DNA of 64,000 bases from Flagellimonas sp. HMM57. GTDB lineage: Bacteria > Bacteroidota > Bacteroidia > Flavobacteriales > Flavobacteriaceae. Made by a program: the position numbers and the translations under genes. Positions within the stretch are counted from its first letter, which is position 1. Every line of letters starts with the position of its first letter. The stretch lies in contig NZ_CP090004.1 in the NCBI RefSeq assembly GCF_021390175.1, forward strand, positions 744,001 to 808,000, in the 5' to 3' direction. Below are positions 26,612 to 36,590 of the stretch, piece after piece. Under the pieces are notes generated by a model. That model saw only the letters and a list, made by a program, of their open reading frames with translations. It ran no database searches and was not told the DNA's origin.

Positions 26612-27700
26612 CTAAAAACTACTTAATTGAGTACTAGACACGGTATCCAAATCGTTTTGCACTTTGGGGTCGGTACAGTTTATTAGAATGGAAATCACGA
26701 TTTCCTCATTAGGGTATACGAAGAAATTGGAATAGGCACCAACGCTGTTGCCAACATGTCCCACAAAGTCTCTCCCTAAATCATCTTGACTCACTTGAAA
26801 TCCCAAACCATAATAAGTCGATTTTCCATTTATGGTCTGTGCCGTCAAAATATCTTTTAACGTTTCAGGTTGTATCAATTTCTTTTCCATAATAGCTTGT
26901 CCCAGTTTAGCAATATCGCTGCTAGTTGATAAATATCCACCTCCTGCCAGTTTATAAAAGTTATTTACTGGAACAGCTTTTTTAAAACCCATTTTGGTTC
27001 TGGTGTATGTTTGGCTACGCTCACCTACCAATTCTTGATTACTGAGCGAAGCTGAAGTGACTTTTTCTGGTATTGTAGCCATCATTCCCAAAGGTTCCAA
27101 GACTTTCGTCTTGACATATGTTTCAAAAGGAATTCCACTAGCTTCTTGCATGGCGAGGGACAGTAAAACGAAATCAAAACTGTTGTACAAGTATCCTTTT
27201 CCCGGTCTAAAAACCAATGGGTCGTTTTGGAATATCTCAACACTTTCCTCTATGGAATAAGGTTTGTTCAGTGCAAACTCTTTACCACGATATCCTCTTA
27301 TTCCGGCCGTGTGACTTGCCAATTGGCGTAAGGTGAAATCGTATTTCTTTTTTGGATAATTGGGAACATACTCATAAAAGGATGCATCAAGTTCTACCAT
27401 TTCTTCCTCGACCATCTTTGCAAGAGCAATTCCGGTGATACACTTTGAGATACTTGCGATACGAAATAGTGTTTTTGCAGGGTTTACTTTTATCTTTTTT
27501 TCCAAATCGGCATGACCATATCCTTTTTCAAGTACAATTTTTCCTTGTCTTTTTATGGTAATGGCCATTCCAGGGATTCGTTTTTCAACCATTAGGTTAT
27601 GGCAAATCGCATCTGCCAAGTCTAATCCCTTAAGTTCTTTTATAAATTTAGTCTTTGGTGATGACTGAAATAAATTTTGAAGGTATGCAAGTACGTTCAT
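26612..27700 (-). CDS. Class C beta-lactamase-like serine hydrolase
   Basis: 362 residues of the beta-lactamase/penicillin-binding (PF00144-type) fold. Nucleophile motif SxxK is S83-I-S-K86 (FRIASISKCITG), Tyr motif YxN is YNS in GKGYLYNSFDF, and the HxG motif is GHVGNSVGA near residue 310. No signal peptide is seen, so it probably acts in the cytoplasm, or the true export signal is missing. Proteins of this fold include esterases, D-peptidases and amidases; substrate unknown. It starts close upstream of the GIN lipoprotein gene on the same strand. Confidence 0.85.
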   Translation of the reverse strand: MNVLAYLQNLFQSSPKTKFIKELKGLDLADAICHNLMVEKRIPGMAITIKRQGKIVLEKGYGHADLEKKIKVNPAKTLFRIASISKCITGIALAKMVEEEMVELDASFYEYVPNYPKKKYDFTLRQLASHTAGIRGYRGKEFALNKPYSIEESVEIFQNDPLVFRPGKGYLYNSFDFVLLSLAMQEASGIPFETYVKTKVLEPLGMMATIPEKVTSASLSNQELVGERSQTYTRTKMGFKKAVPVNNFYKLAGGGYLSTSSDIAKLGQAIMEKKLIQPETLKDILTAQTINGKSTYYGLGFQVSQDDLGRDFVGHVGNSVGAYSNFFVYPNEEIVISILINCTDPKVQNDLDTVSSTQLSSF

Positions 27701-27718
27701 GGTATCATCGCTATGCTA

Positions 27719-28498
27719 TCAATCCCTAAAAATCATTCGACCATTAAAAATTTCTTCCACTTCGACCTCTGGTGGGCGATTGCTGCTAATTACATCCCCT
27801 ACACTTCTTATTACCCCGCTTATGCGTTGCTGCGGATTTACGAAGACATCATTGGAGCCCCTATGATTAATATTCACATTTTGAGCAACTAAATTTTCAG
27901 CTTCAATTCTGGAGTCCCCTGCGGCGATAGTTATACTTAAATTGTTTGTAGTTCCACCTAGTTTAAAATAAGCTATACCATTCGTTGTAATTCGAACAAT
28001 TTCAGAATTCACGTCCAGATCAAAAGAGCCATCCGTTGTCTCAGCTTCCGGATCGGTAAAACTTTCAGATATTAAGGAAATATTGGGATAATTCAATATT
28101 CCTTCACTGGAGATTAATAGTCCCGTACTGCTTCGTATCTCTTCAATATTTGGTGATGTTACATAGATTGTAGTTAAGCCATACTCCCTAAAAAAGTTGC
28201 AGCCATTCTCGTTTCGCACAACAAGTCGATTGCCCTCCACAACAGCGGACACTTCGTTTCTGAGAAATTCTCCTGTTTCAATCTCAACTACTTGTTCTTC
28301 TCCTTGCTTTAGCACCAAATTGATGTTTTCAAACACTGTGATATTCAAAAAATCTGGGACCTCAACAGACTCACGAATCAAATCACCCGCATTCTGAAAA
28401 CAGTCAGGGGTGTTTTCACCATTGCATGATATCAATAAAGAAAAGAGAACGAAGAAAAAAAATCTACGAGCAGTATTCCCGAGAAATATACTACCCAT
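27719..28498 (-). CDS. GIN domain (DUF2807) lipoprotein
   Basis: From the ATG at 28498 the protein begins MGSIFLGNTARRFFFFVLFS and runs into a lipobox LLISC, so it is a lipoprotein. In-frame ATGs further upstream (28522, 28579) give longer versions, of which 28579 overlaps the acyloxyacyl hydrolase gene. The rest (about 30-255) is the beta-helix pattern of the GIN family: VPDFLNITVFENINLVLKQG, then EIRSSTGLLISSEGIL, and NSEIVRITTNGIAYFKLGG. Function in surface adhesion is only suggested for the family. Starts 31 bp after the PagL-like gene. Confidence 0.8.
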   Translation of the reverse strand: MGSIFLGNTARRFFFFVLFSLLISCNGENTPDCFQNAGDLIRESVEVPDFLNITVFENINLVLKQGEEQVVEIETGEFLRNEVSAVVEGNRLVVRNENGCNFFREYGLTTIYVTSPNIEEIRSSTGLLISSEGILNYPNISLISESFTDPEAETTDGSFDLDVNSEIVRITTNGIAYFKLGGTTNNLSITIAAGDSRIEAENLVAQNVNINHRGSNDVFVNPQQRISGVIRSVGDVISSNRPPEVEVEEIFNGRMIFRD

Positions 28499-28529
28499 AT
28501 TTAAAAATCTTATATCCAACATCTTTCTT

Positions 28530-29630
28530 CTATAATCTAATTCCAACTCCAAACTCAACAGTTTCCGCTTTTGCAGCATGCGATTTTAGCGTTATGGCTC
28601 CAAAGACCTTATTACCAAAATATCGTTTTAACCCAATACGGTTATATAATCTTCCTTCAAAATCAAAGGGGTAGTACACATAATACCCCAATTGCGCGAC
28701 CACACTCAATTTATTTACGAACAGTTCGTGCCCCAAGAAAAGTCCAACACGTTTATAGTCCGTATCGGGAGCAACATCAAGCTCAGGAAACGAAATGGAT
28801 TGATATCGAATCAATTCCTTTAAAAAATTGGAGAAAAATATATCTGTTCCAAATTGTATCGCACTTTTTCTTCCCAATCGTTTATCGGCATAGGCAGAAA
28901 GCATCCAAAATCCATAGCGACCAGAATTAATGACATCACTAGTATTGGCACCTGTCCTAAAAGCAAGGTTATAACGAATAGGTTCCGTTATCTTTTCATT
29001 TGTTTCAGGCTCAATGAATTCGAATGATTCTTTTGCATTTAAATCATACGTCAGACCAAAATTGAATGCCATTGTATTGGTGGATGTATTGGGCGCTTTG
29101 AAATTGGCATTGGAATAGTGTATTAACGAGATGCCTGCTTTAAAACCCAGACCAGCTATAAGATTCTCCTTATGATAATTGAGCATGGCCAAGGTCGAGG
29201 CCAAAATATGGGAACCATAGGCATTGTTCCTAAAGTTGTCATTTTTATCATAAGGATTAGTGTTATAAGCCAAACCCTGACCTACTCGAAGTTGTAGATT
29301 ACGTTTTAAAAAATAAATATTGTAATGGGCATACAGTCCAAAATGATTCCCCAATGTTGGATTATTGGTATCCTGATACACAAAAGAGAAACCCGTATCT
29401 GGATAGCCGTACTCCGCTTCCCAAGCCTCTGCTCCATACCTTTTTCTATTGAAACCTAAAATGATACCTCCTGGATGTTCAGTAATCAAATGGGAGATGT
29501 CCGGATTATGTAGGAGAATGGAACCATAGAATTGACTGGCATCCAGTACAAATTTCTTTGGCTCTTTTTCCTCTTGGGAAAATCCATAGCTGTAGCAAAG
29601 CAACAAAAAGAAATAAAGTAGGCGCTTCAT
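28530..29630 (-). CDS. Acyloxyacyl hydrolase / PagL-like lipid A 3-O-deacylase
   Basis: 366 residues. Signal peptide (to about GFSQ), then an outer-membrane barrel. HYSNA (His171, Ser173) matches the catalytic His-x-Ser motif of PagL, and the surrounding strands (LGFKAGISLIHYSNANFKAP) fit. PagL removes the 3-O acyl chain of lipid A. The protein is about twice the length of PagL, with extra barrel strands. It lies upstream of the GIN lipoprotein gene, with which it may form an envelope operon. Confidence 0.75.
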   Translation of the reverse strand: MKRLLYFFLLLCYSYGFSQEEKEPKKFVLDASQFYGSILLHNPDISHLITEHPGGIILGFNRKRYGAEAWEAEYGYPDTGFSFVYQDTNNPTLGNHFGLYAHYNIYFLKRNLQLRVGQGLAYNTNPYDKNDNFRNNAYGSHILASTLAMLNYHKENLIAGLGFKAGISLIHYSNANFKAPNTSTNTMAFNFGLTYDLNAKESFEFIEPETNEKITEPIRYNLAFRTGANTSDVINSGRYGFWMLSAYADKRLGRKSAIQFGTDIFFSNFLKELIRYQSISFPELDVAPDTDYKRVGLFLGHELFVNKLSVVAQLGYYVYYPFDFEGRLYNRIGLKRYFGNKVFGAITLKSHAAKAETVEFGVGIRL

Positions 29631-29649
29631 TGGCCGCTAAAGTAGGAAA

Positions 29650-30603
29650 TTAAAATATCGCCGCTGCAATCGCCTTGATATTATCTGATTTTCCCATAGA
29701 GTAATAGTGCAGTACAGGTACATTGGCATTCTTTAATTCTTTTGATTGTTGAATGCACCATTCCACTCCTACCTGTCTAACCTCTTTGTTGTTTTTACAA
29801 TTCTCAACAGCATCGACCAAATCTTCTGGAATATCCACTCGGAAAACCTGTGGCAACAATTGTAAATGTCTTTTTACGGCCAAAGGTTTTATTCCAGGTA
29901 TTATGGGAATATGAATCCCCATATCCCTTGCTGCATCAACAAATTCGAAGTACTTTTTATTATCGAAGAACATTTGGGTAACTACATAATCGGCACCTAA
30001 ATCTACTTTTTCTTTTAACCGTTTTAAATCAGATTTTAAGGAAGGTGCTTCCATATGTTTTTCAGGATAACCAGCCACGCCAATACAAAAATCGGCACAG
30101 TTATCCGTCTCGATAACCTCGTGTAAATAATTACCACAATTGAGTTCTTGTATCTGTTTTACCAAACTTGATGCATAAGGATGGCCTCCCTTTGTGGGTT
30201 CAAAATATTTTTCTTCGCGCATGGCATCACCACGCAGTGCCATAACATTATCAATCCCCAAATAATGACAGTCGACTAGAAGATATTCTGTTTCCTCTTT
30301 GGTAAATCCTCCACAAAGTACGTGAGGTACAGTATCAACATTGTACTTATGGGTTATAGAGGCACAAATACCCAGTGTACCAGGGCGCATTCTAGTTAGT
30401 TTTTTGTCCAGAAGGCCGTCACGATCAATATAAACATACTCTTCACGTGAAGTTGTCACATCTATAAAAGGTGGATTAAATTCCATCAGCGGGTCAATGT
30501 TATTGTATAACTCCTGAATACTTTTTCCTTTTACTGGAGGAATAATCTCAAAACTGAAAAGTGTTTCTCCTTTTGCTTTTTTTATATGGTCTGTTACTTT
30601 CAT
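29650..30603 (-). CDS. metF: Methylenetetrahydrofolate reductase
   Basis: FAD-dependent enzyme that reduces 5,10-methylene-THF to 5-methyl-THF, the methyl donor for MetH. 317 residues, TIM-barrel. Landmarks: ETLFSFEIIPPVKGKSIQEL, PPFIDVTTSREE, the AGYPEKHMEAPSLKSDLKRL stretch, and YVVTQMFFDNKKYFEFV. It is the third gene downstream of the SAM-I riboswitch (metH1, metH2, metF), separated from metH2 by a repeat-filled 96-bp spacer, so it is probably in the same SAM-controlled operon. Confidence 0.95.
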   Translation of the reverse strand: MKVTDHIKKAKGETLFSFEIIPPVKGKSIQELYNNIDPLMEFNPPFIDVTTSREEYVYIDRDGLLDKKLTRMRPGTLGICASITHKYNVDTVPHVLCGGFTKEETEYLLVDCHYLGIDNVMALRGDAMREEKYFEPTKGGHPYASSLVKQIQELNCGNYLHEVIETDNCADFCIGVAGYPEKHMEAPSLKSDLKRLKEKVDLGADYVVTQMFFDNKKYFEFVDAARDMGIHIPIIPGIKPLAVKRHLQLLPQVFRVDIPEDLVDAVENCKNNKEVRQVGVEWCIQQSKELKNANVPVLHYYSMGKSDNIKAIAAAIF

Positions 30604-30605
30604 TT

Positions 30606-30697
30606 CGTTATTCGTTGTTTCGTCGTTTGTTTTTTGTTATTCGTTATTGGTTGCTTTTTAATTAAGCTGACAACCATAAGCCAATAACTATCAACGA
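30606..30697. repeat. TTCGTTGTT-type repeat with inverted arms between metH and metF
   Basis: TTCGTTATTCGTTGTTTCGTC-like words, then GTTATTGG (about 30644-30651), which is complementary to CCAATAAC at 30681-30688, allowing a hairpin with an 8-bp stem. It has the same TTCGTTnTT word as spacers at 16778 and 40061. Confidence 0.6.
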
Positions 30698-30699
30698 TG

Positions 30700-33414
30700 C
30701 TATTCATCAACTAAATTAGGAGCTAACCACTTTTTGGCCTTTTCCAGTTTAATTCCTTTTCGTTGAGCAAAATCAGCTACTTGATCTTCCTTTATTTTTC
30801 CGAGTCCAAAGTACTTCGCCTCTGGATTTCCAAAATAATATCCGCTAACACTTGCTGCAGGCCACATGGCCAAACTTTCTGTGAGTTTTACCCCAATATT
30901 CTCTTCTACCTTCAAGAGCTTCCAAATAGTGAGTTTTTCTAAATGGTCAGGACATGCAGGATAACCCGGAGCTGGACGAATACCCCAATATTTTTCTTCA
31001 ATCAGATCTTCGTTGGATAAGGTTTCATTTACAGCGTAGCCCCAGTGTTTTGTTCGTACTTCTCTATGTAAATATTCTGCAAAGGCTTCCGCTAAGCGGT
31101 CTGCTATTGCTTTGATCATAATAGAGCTATAATCGTCAAGGTTCTTTTCATATTGCGCAGCTAATTCTGCCGTACCGAATCCAGTGGTGACACAGAAACA
31201 ACCAATATAATCCTGTTTTCCACTCTCTTTTGGAGCAATAAAATCTGCTAAGGCATAATCAGGAACACCTTCTCGTCGCTGTAATTGTTGACGAAGGGTT
31301 CTGAAAATCCCCCTCTGTCCTTCGGACATCTCCCCCTCGTGGGGAGAACAAAGAACTTCTATATCGTCATGGTTTGCTGTATTTGCTTCAAATAGGCCGA
31401 AAACTGCCTTGGCCTTTAATTGTTTTTCGGCCAGCACTTTTTTGAGCATGATCTGAGCATCCGCGAAGAGCTCGGTTGCTTGTTCTCCTACGACTTTATC
31501 CGTAAGGATATCTGGATATTTACCGTGTAGGTCCCAACTTCTGAAAAAGGGTGTCCAATCTATAAAATCCAACAATTTTTCCAATTCCAAATCCTCAATG
31601 ATTTGAACCCCTAATCGATTGGGTTTTACGATTTCGGCGCTGCTCCAATCAATTTGAAACTTATTTGCTCTTGCAGCTTCAATCGTTTTATATTCTTTTT
31701 TCTTGGTTCGACTCAAAAACTTATCACGGAATTCTTCGTAATCTAGTTTGATACCATTTTTGTAGCCATCAGAAGTTTCCTTTTGAAGTAAATCGCCAAC
31801 AACGGTTACCGCTCTGGAAGCATCGTTCACATGAACTACCGTATTACTGTATTGGGGATCAATTTTGACAGCTGTATGTGCCTTGCTTGTTGTGGCCCCT
31901 CCAATCAAGAGAGGAACTTCAAAGTTTTGCCGTTCCATTTCTTTGGCCAAAAACACCATTTCATCTAGGGAAGGTGTTATCAATCCACTCAAACCGATTA
32001 CATCTACATTATGTTCTATAGCAGCATTGATTATTTTTTCGGGGGGAACCATAACCCCTAAATCAACAATTTCATAATTATTACAGGCCAAAACTACACT
32101 CACAATGTTCTTTCCAATATCATGGACATCGCCTTTAACAGTAGCCATAAGGATTTTTCCTGCGTTATTGGAGTTCCCTTCTTGGGGGTTTTTTAATTTC
32201 TCTTCTTCTATAAAGGGAAGTAAATATGCTACCGCCTTTTTCATGACCCGCGCAGACTTTACTACTTGGGGAAGGAACATTTTTCCACTACCAAAGAGGT
32301 CACCAACTACATTCATTCCGGTCATCAAATGGCCTTCAATAACTTCAATGGGTTTGGAAACACTTTGACGCGCCAGCTCTACATCCTCTTCAATATATTG
32401 ATCAATACCTTTTACCAAAGCACGAGTGATACGGTTTTGCAACGGCTCTTCGCGCCAAGACAAATCGACTTTGCTTTCTTTAGCTTTTCCAACGACCGAT
32501 TCCGCAAAATCGAGCAATCTTTCCGTAGCATCATCCCTACGGTTTAATATTACATCTTCAACATGTTCCAATAAATCCTTCGGAATGTCATCGTAAACTT
32601 CCAGCATAGTTGGGTTGACAATTCCCATATTCATTCCAGCTTTTATAGCGTGGTACAGAAATACGGAATGCATCGCCTCTCGCACTGGGTTATTTCCCCT
32701 AAACGAAAATGAAACGTTGCTCACACCTCCACTAACACTGCAATATGGAAGATTTTCACGAACCCAACGCGTACCTTCTATGAAGTCCAGAGCATTCAAT
32801 CTATGCTCATCCATTCCCGTAGCAACAGGAAAGATATTGAGATCAAAAATGATATCTTCTGCTGGAAAACCAACTTTGTCAACCAATACGCGATACGAGC
32901 GTTCTGCAATTTCTTTGCGGCGCTCCAATGTATCGGCTTGCCCTATTTCATCAAAGGCCATTACGATAACCGCTGCTCCATAGCGTTTAATCAATTTAGC
33001 CTGACGGATAAATTCCGTTTCACCTTCTTTTAGGCTGATTGAATTCACAACACATTTACCCTGTACAACTTGCAGACCCGCTTCAATGATTTCCCACTTA
33101 GAACTATCGATCATAATGGGAACTCTTGCGATATCCGGTTCGGCAACAATTAAATTCAGAAACCTGACCATAGCTTCTTTGCCATCGATCAAGCCATCGT
33201 CCATATTGATATCGATGATTTGGGCGCCACCTTCAACTTGGTGTCGCGCAACTTCCAATGCCTCATCGAATTTTTCTTCTTTTATCAAACGAAGAAACTT
33301 CTTAGAACCCGCTACATTCGTACGTTCACCTACGTTGATGAAGTTGCTTTCGGGAGTTATAACTAAAGGCTCAAGACCGCTCAGCTTCAAATATTTTTGC
33401 TTATTAACGTCCAT
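30700..33414 (-). CDS. metH: Methionine synthase, folate/cobalamin/activation part (MetH2)
   Basis: 904 residues carrying the last three modules of cobalamin-dependent MetH. These are the pterin-binding domain ([33 protein letters not shown]), the B12-binding domain ([19 protein letters not shown] with the DxHxxG motif, [13 protein letters not shown]), and the SAM-binding activation domain ([32 protein letters not shown]). The homocysteine-binding module is on the preceding gene. About residues 690-702 are encoded by an in-frame dispersed repeat. Cytoplasmic; needs MetF product. Confidence 0.95.
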   Translation of the reverse strand: MDVNKQKYLKLSGLEPLVITPESNFINVGERTNVAGSKKFLRLIKEEKFDEALEVARHQVEGGAQIIDINMDDGLIDGKEAMVRFLNLIVAEPDIARVPIMIDSSKWEIIEAGLQVVQGKCVVNSISLKEGETEFIRQAKLIKRYGAAVIVMAFDEIGQADTLERRKEIAERSYRVLVDKVGFPAEDIIFDLNIFPVATGMDEHRLNALDFIEGTRWVRENLPYCSVSGGVSNVSFSFRGNNPVREAMHSVFLYHAIKAGMNMGIVNPTMLEVYDDIPKDLLEHVEDVILNRRDDATERLLDFAESVVGKAKESKVDLSWREEPLQNRITRALVKGIDQYIEEDVELARQSVSKPIEVIEGHLMTGMNVVGDLFGSGKMFLPQVVKSARVMKKAVAYLLPFIEEEKLKNPQEGNSNNAGKILMATVKGDVHDIGKNIVSVVLACNNYEIVDLGVMVPPEKIINAAIEHNVDVIGLSGLITPSLDEMVFLAKEMERQNFEVPLLIGGATTSKAHTAVKIDPQYSNTVVHVNDASRAVTVVGDLLQKETSDGYKNGIKLDYEEFRDKFLSRTKKKEYKTIEAARANKFQIDWSSAEIVKPNRLGVQIIEDLELEKLLDFIDWTPFFRSWDLHGKYPDILTDKVVGEQATELFADAQIMLKKVLAEKQLKAKAVFGLFEANTANHDDIEVLCSPHEGEMSEGQRGIFRTLRQQLQRREGVPDYALADFIAPKESGKQDYIGCFCVTTGFGTAELAAQYEKNLDDYSSIMIKAIADRLAEAFAEYLHREVRTKHWGYAVNETLSNEDLIEEKYWGIRPAPGYPACPDHLEKLTIWKLLKVEENIGVKLTESLAMWPAASVSGYYFGNPEAKYFGLGKIKEDQVADFAQRKGIKLEKAKKWLAPNLVDE
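31309..31347. repeat. Dispersed palindromic repeat inside metH, read in frame
   Basis: 39 bases (13 codons, about residues 690-702) forming two short hairpins: CCCC-acga-GGGG and GTCC-gaa-GGAC on the minus strand. This is the pattern I recall from intergenic repeats of Flavobacteriaceae. The encoded residues [13 protein letters not shown] have no counterpart in my recollection of E. coli MetH at this place. Confidence 0.7.
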
Positions 33415-33428
33415 AGCTGGATTCCTGA

Positions 33429-34430
33429 CTATACAGGAACAACAAGTTTTCGAGGTTCATAATCTTTGACCAAATTGGCAATCGCAGTGATATGTTCTGG
33501 CGTTGTCCCGCAACAGCCGCCTACAATATTTACCAAACCTTTTTCTACATATTCTTTAATCTGTATGGCCATTTGCTCCGGTGTTTCGTCATATTCCCCA
33601 AAGGCATTTGGCAAACCTGCATTTGGGTGTGCACTAATGGCATGTTCAGATTTTGCGGAAATGACTTCCAAATGTGGTACCAATTGTTTTGCTCCCAAAG
33701 CACAGTTAAATCCGACTGATAGTATAGGGATGTGGGATATGGATATCAAAAATGCTTCTGCAGTCTGTCCAGATAGGGTTCGGCCCGAAGCATCGGTTAT
33801 CGTACCACTTACCATTATTGGGACTTCTATATGACGTTCGTCTTTTACTTCTTCAATAGCGAATAGGGCGGCTTTGGCATTAAGCGTATCAAAGATGGTC
33901 TCTACCAACAAGATATCCGCACCACCATCCAATAAAGCTTCTACCTGTTGTTTGTAAGCTATTCGTAATTCTTCAAAGGAAACCCCTCGAAACCCAGGAT
34001 CGTTGACATCTGGCGACATACTTGCCGTTTTATTGGTAGGACCAATACTGCCAGCAACAAAACGAGGCTTATTTGGTTCTTTGGCAGTAAACTCATCCGC
34101 TACTTTTTTCGCTATACGTGCCGATTCATAATTTAACTCATACACTAACCCTTCCATATGGTAATCGGCCATGGCGATAGTGGTACCAGAAAAGGTATTG
34201 GTCTCCACTATGTCTGCACCAGCCGCAAAATATTTACGGTGTACTTCGGCAATCGCTTCTGGCTGTGTCAGCGACAATAAATCATTGTTTCCCTGTAATG
34301 GATGCTCCCAATCTTTAAAACGTTCTCCTCTAAAATCAACTTCGGTGAATTTATAGCGTTGTAACATGGTACCCGTGGCACCATCCAACACCAAGATTTT
34401 TTCTTGTAAAAGTTCTTCTATTTTGACCAT
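33429..34430 (-). CDS. metH: Methionine synthase homocysteine-binding part (MetH1)
   Basis: 333 residues homologous to the N-terminal, zinc-dependent homocysteine S-methyltransferase module of Met[14 protein letters not shown] at the start, [17 protein letters not shown], the zinc Cys in [13 protein letters not shown] and the CC pair in [12 protein letters not shown] are kept. It supplies the homocysteine thiolate to the B12 domain made by the next gene, 14 bp downstream, so the pair works as a split MetH. Expression is controlled by the SAM-I riboswitch 78 bp upstream. Confidence 0.95.
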   Translation of the reverse strand: MVKIEELLQEKILVLDGATGTMLQRYKFTEVDFRGERFKDWEHPLQGNNDLLSLTQPEAIAEVHRKYFAAGADIVETNTFSGTTIAMADYHMEGLVYELNYESARIAKKVADEFTAKEPNKPRFVAGSIGPTNKTASMSPDVNDPGFRGVSFEELRIAYKQQVEALLDGGADILLVETIFDTLNAKAALFAIEEVKDERHIEVPIMVSGTITDASGRTLSGQTAEAFLISISHIPILSVGFNCALGAKQLVPHLEVISAKSEHAISAHPNAGLPNAFGEYDETPEQMAIQIKEYVEKGLVNIVGGCCGTTPEHITAIANLVKDYEPRKLVVPV

Positions 34431-34438
34431 ATGTTAGT

Positions 34439-34456
34439 TACCTTATTTGTAAGGTA
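34439..34456 (-). promoter_or_regulatory. Hairpin just upstream of metH1 start
   Basis: TACCTTA-CAAA-TAAGGTA on the minus strand is a perfect 7-bp hairpin ending 8 bp before the ATG. It has no T-run. It may be part of the riboswitch expression platform by hiding the start region. Confidence 0.4.
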
Positions 34457-34507
34457 TATTTTAAATCAAGAAAAATGAATAAGGGTAGACCTGTTGTCTT
34501 TATTCGG

Positions 34508-34624
34508 TTATCTCCCCACTTTAGCGGGTAGAACGTAGCACCTTCATAGTTCCCAATGGGCATTGGAATAAACTAAGGGTTGCTAAGGTTTCACAGGGTC
34601 TATTCCCTCCACCTTTCTTGATAA
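34508..34624 (-). ncRNA. SAM-I (S-box) riboswitch of metH-metF operon
   Basis: On the minus strand, in order: TTATCAAGAAAGGTGGAGGG, then CCCTGTGAAACCTTAGCAACC, then AAGGTGCTA and TTCTACCC, closing with GATAA. These are the conserved S-box core segments including the kink-turn and the AACC/GGTGC pseudoknot-forming parts. Binding of SAM is expected to switch off metH1-metH2-metF. No T-run terminator follows, so control may be translational. Confidence 0.93.
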
Positions 34625-34652
34625 CAATTTCAATTTTTTAATGAACTGTAAG

Positions 34653-34684
34653 CAAAGAAACATCACAAAACGTTCTAAACCAAA
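34653..34684 (-). promoter_or_regulatory. Candidate promoter of metH operon
   Basis: Minus-strand TTTG (34681-34684), a 20-bp spacer and TTTCTTTG (34653-34660; one mismatch to TAnnTTTG) lie 29 bp upstream of the riboswitch and downstream of the terminator of the neighbouring operon. Confidence 0.5.
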
Positions 34685-34693
34685 AAATGGTTT

Positions 34694-34720
34694 AAAAAAA
34701 GCCTCCAAATGGAGGCTTTT
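34694..34720 (-). terminator. Rho-independent terminator after ferredoxin reductase gene
   Basis: AAAAGCCTCC-ATTT-GGAGGCTTTT on the minus strand followed by seven T in total. It closes the sulfite reductase - SUMT - reductase operon. Confidence 0.85.
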
Positions 34721-34749
34721 CGCTAACTCAAATAGAAACTTGTAACTTC

Positions 34750-35811
34750 CTAAATGATACTCTGTACTACTTCTTTCTTCGCTTCTTTTTTAGAACCATC
34801 AAAACCTTCAACACCACCAACGGTAGTATATTTCATTACGAAGCGCTTATTTGGATTAATGATTTGGTATGCGTACTGGCACATTACCGCAGCTTCATGA
34901 AAACCGGAAAGAATCAATTTCAGTTTCCCTTCATAGGTATTGACATCGCCTATAGCAAATACACCCGGAATATTGGTTTGATAGTCTTTGGAATTGTTGA
35001 CCTTAATCGCGTTTTTCTCTATCTCTAATCCCCAACTTCCAATAGGTCCTAGTTTTGGAGAAAGTCCGAACAATGGAATGAAGTTATCTGCTTCCAAATA
35101 CGTATCTTCCTTTTCTTTGTTGTTATGCTTTATAACTACGCCGCTCAAATCGTTGTTGCCATGCAATGCTGTTACCTGAGCTTCAGTGAATAGTTTGATT
35201 TTCCCCAATTTGGCCAATTCCGATGCTTTCTCCACTGAATCCAAAGCTCCCCTAAATTCATTTCTTCTATGTACCAATGATACCTCAGCGGCAACATCTG
35301 CCAAATAAATGGACCAATCCAATGCGGAATCTCCACCACCAGCAATGACCACTTTTTTATTTCGATAAATCTCTGGGTCCTTTATCATATAGGAAACCCC
35401 CTTATCTTCATATTGGGCAATATTTTCCAATTGTGGTTTACGCGGTTCAAATGAGCCCAATCCACCTGCTATTACCACAACGGGGGCATGATGTTGGGTA
35501 CCTTTATTTGTAGTGACCACAAAGGAACCATCTTCCAGTTTATCCAAAGTCTCTGCACGCTCTCCCAACGTAAAGCCGGGCTCAAAGGGTTTAATCTGTT
35601 CCAAGAGCCTATCTACTAAATCCCCCGCTAAAATCTCAGGATATGCAGGAATATCATAAATAGGTTTTTTAGGGTAAATTTCTGAACACTGACCTCCAGG
35701 TTGGGGAAGTGCATCTATTAAATGGGTTTTCAATTTTAACAAACCTGCCTCGAATACCGTGAACAGTCCAGTAGGGCCGGCTCCGATTATCAATATATCT
35801 GTCTTTATCAT
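34750..35811 (-). CDS. Ferredoxin-NADP+ reductase, thioredoxin-reductase-like type
   Basis: 353 residues of the TrxR-like FNR family (YumC type). FAD motif IIGAGPTGLFTVFEAGLL at the start, NADPH site VIAGGGDSALDWSIYLAD near residue 160, and the second FAD site FAIGDVNTYEGKLKLI near 285. No CxxC redox pair of thioredoxin reductase is present, which favours electron transfer between NADPH and ferredoxin. Its position, overlapping the SUMT gene by 4 bp in the sulfite reductase operon, suggests it supplies electrons through ferredoxin to that enzyme. Confidence 0.87.
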   Translation of the reverse strand: MIKTDILIIGAGPTGLFTVFEAGLLKLKTHLIDALPQPGGQCSEIYPKKPIYDIPAYPEILAGDLVDRLLEQIKPFEPGFTLGERAETLDKLEDGSFVVTTNKGTQHHAPVVVIAGGLGSFEPRKPQLENIAQYEDKGVSYMIKDPEIYRNKKVVIAGGGDSALDWSIYLADVAAEVSLVHRRNEFRGALDSVEKASELAKLGKIKLFTEAQVTALHGNNDLSGVVIKHNNKEKEDTYLEADNFIPLFGLSPKLGPIGSWGLEIEKNAIKVNNSKDYQTNIPGVFAIGDVNTYEGKLKLILSGFHEAAVMCQYAYQIINPNKRFVMKYTTVGGVEGFDGSKKEAKKEVVQSII

Positions 35812-36590
35812 AGTATTTCTTTTTCTAATAAAACCAATGTTTTCTGATTATACTCCTTTTGTATTTCCAACACTTTTTGTCTGTGATTTACCACCTCTCC
35901 AATAATAATAATTGCAGGATTGGATAACTGCTGCTCCTTTGCCTTGTTCTCAATTGAAGCAACAGTACCAATCCCTATTTTTTCGTTTTCTGTTGTACCG
36001 TTTTGAATAATGGCCACGGGCGTATTGGACTTTCCTTCTAACCGAAACAAATCCATGATCTCCTTCAACTTGGACATGCCCATTAATATAACAACCGTAG
36101 CACTGGACTTTGCGGCAAGGGCCACATCGTTGGACAGCTTATGTTCCTTGGTTGTTCCCGTGATCACCCAAAAACTTTCGGATGCACCTCTTTTGGTCAC
36201 TGGTATGTTTTGAGAAGCGGGTACGGATACCGATGAGGAAATTCCGGGAACTATAGCGGTCTCAAGTCCATGCTTTGCAGCATATTCCATCTCCTCGGCA
36301 CCCCTTCCAAAAACGAAAGGGTCTCCTCCTTTTAGGCGTACCACATGTCCTTTATCGTATGCACGTTGTACAATCAGTTCATTAATCTGTTCTTGTTGAT
36401 AGGCGTAACATCCTTTTCGTTTGCCCACAAAGATTTTTTCTGCTTTTGAGGCATATTCCAATAATGCAGTATCTACTAAAGCATCGTAAAGAACAACATT
36501 GGCATCCTGTAATGCTTTAATTCCTTTTAGGGTTATTAAATCGATATCACCAGGGCCAGCTCCGACTACGGTAAGTTTTGGTCTATGCAT
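35808..36590 (-). CDS. cobA: Uroporphyrinogen-III C-methyltransferase (SUMT)
   Basis: SAM-dependent enzyme that methylates uroporphyrinogen III at C2 and C7 to precorrin-2, the start of sirohaem. 260 residues. Landmarks: TVVGAGPGDIDLITLKGIKAL, RLKGGDPFVFGRGAEEM, VPGISSSVSVPASQNIPVTKRG and LMGMSKL. No CysG dehydrogenase/ferrochelatase module is fused, so that activity must be elsewhere. It overlaps the sulfite reductase stop by 8 bp and the FNR start by 4 bp, so all three are translationally linked; it provides the sirohaem the reductase needs. Confidence 0.94.
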   Translation of the reverse strand: MHRPKLTVVGAGPGDIDLITLKGIKALQDANVVLYDALVDTALLEYASKAEKIFVGKRKGCYAYQQEQINELIVQRAYDKGHVVRLKGGDPFVFGRGAEEMEYAAKHGLETAIVPGISSSVSVPASQNIPVTKRGASESFWVITGTTKEHKLSNDVALAAKSSATVVILMGMSKLKEIMDLFRLEGKSNTPVAIIQNGTTENEKIGIGTVASIENKAKEQQLSNPAIIIIGEVVNHRQKVLEIQKEYNQKTLVLLEKEIL

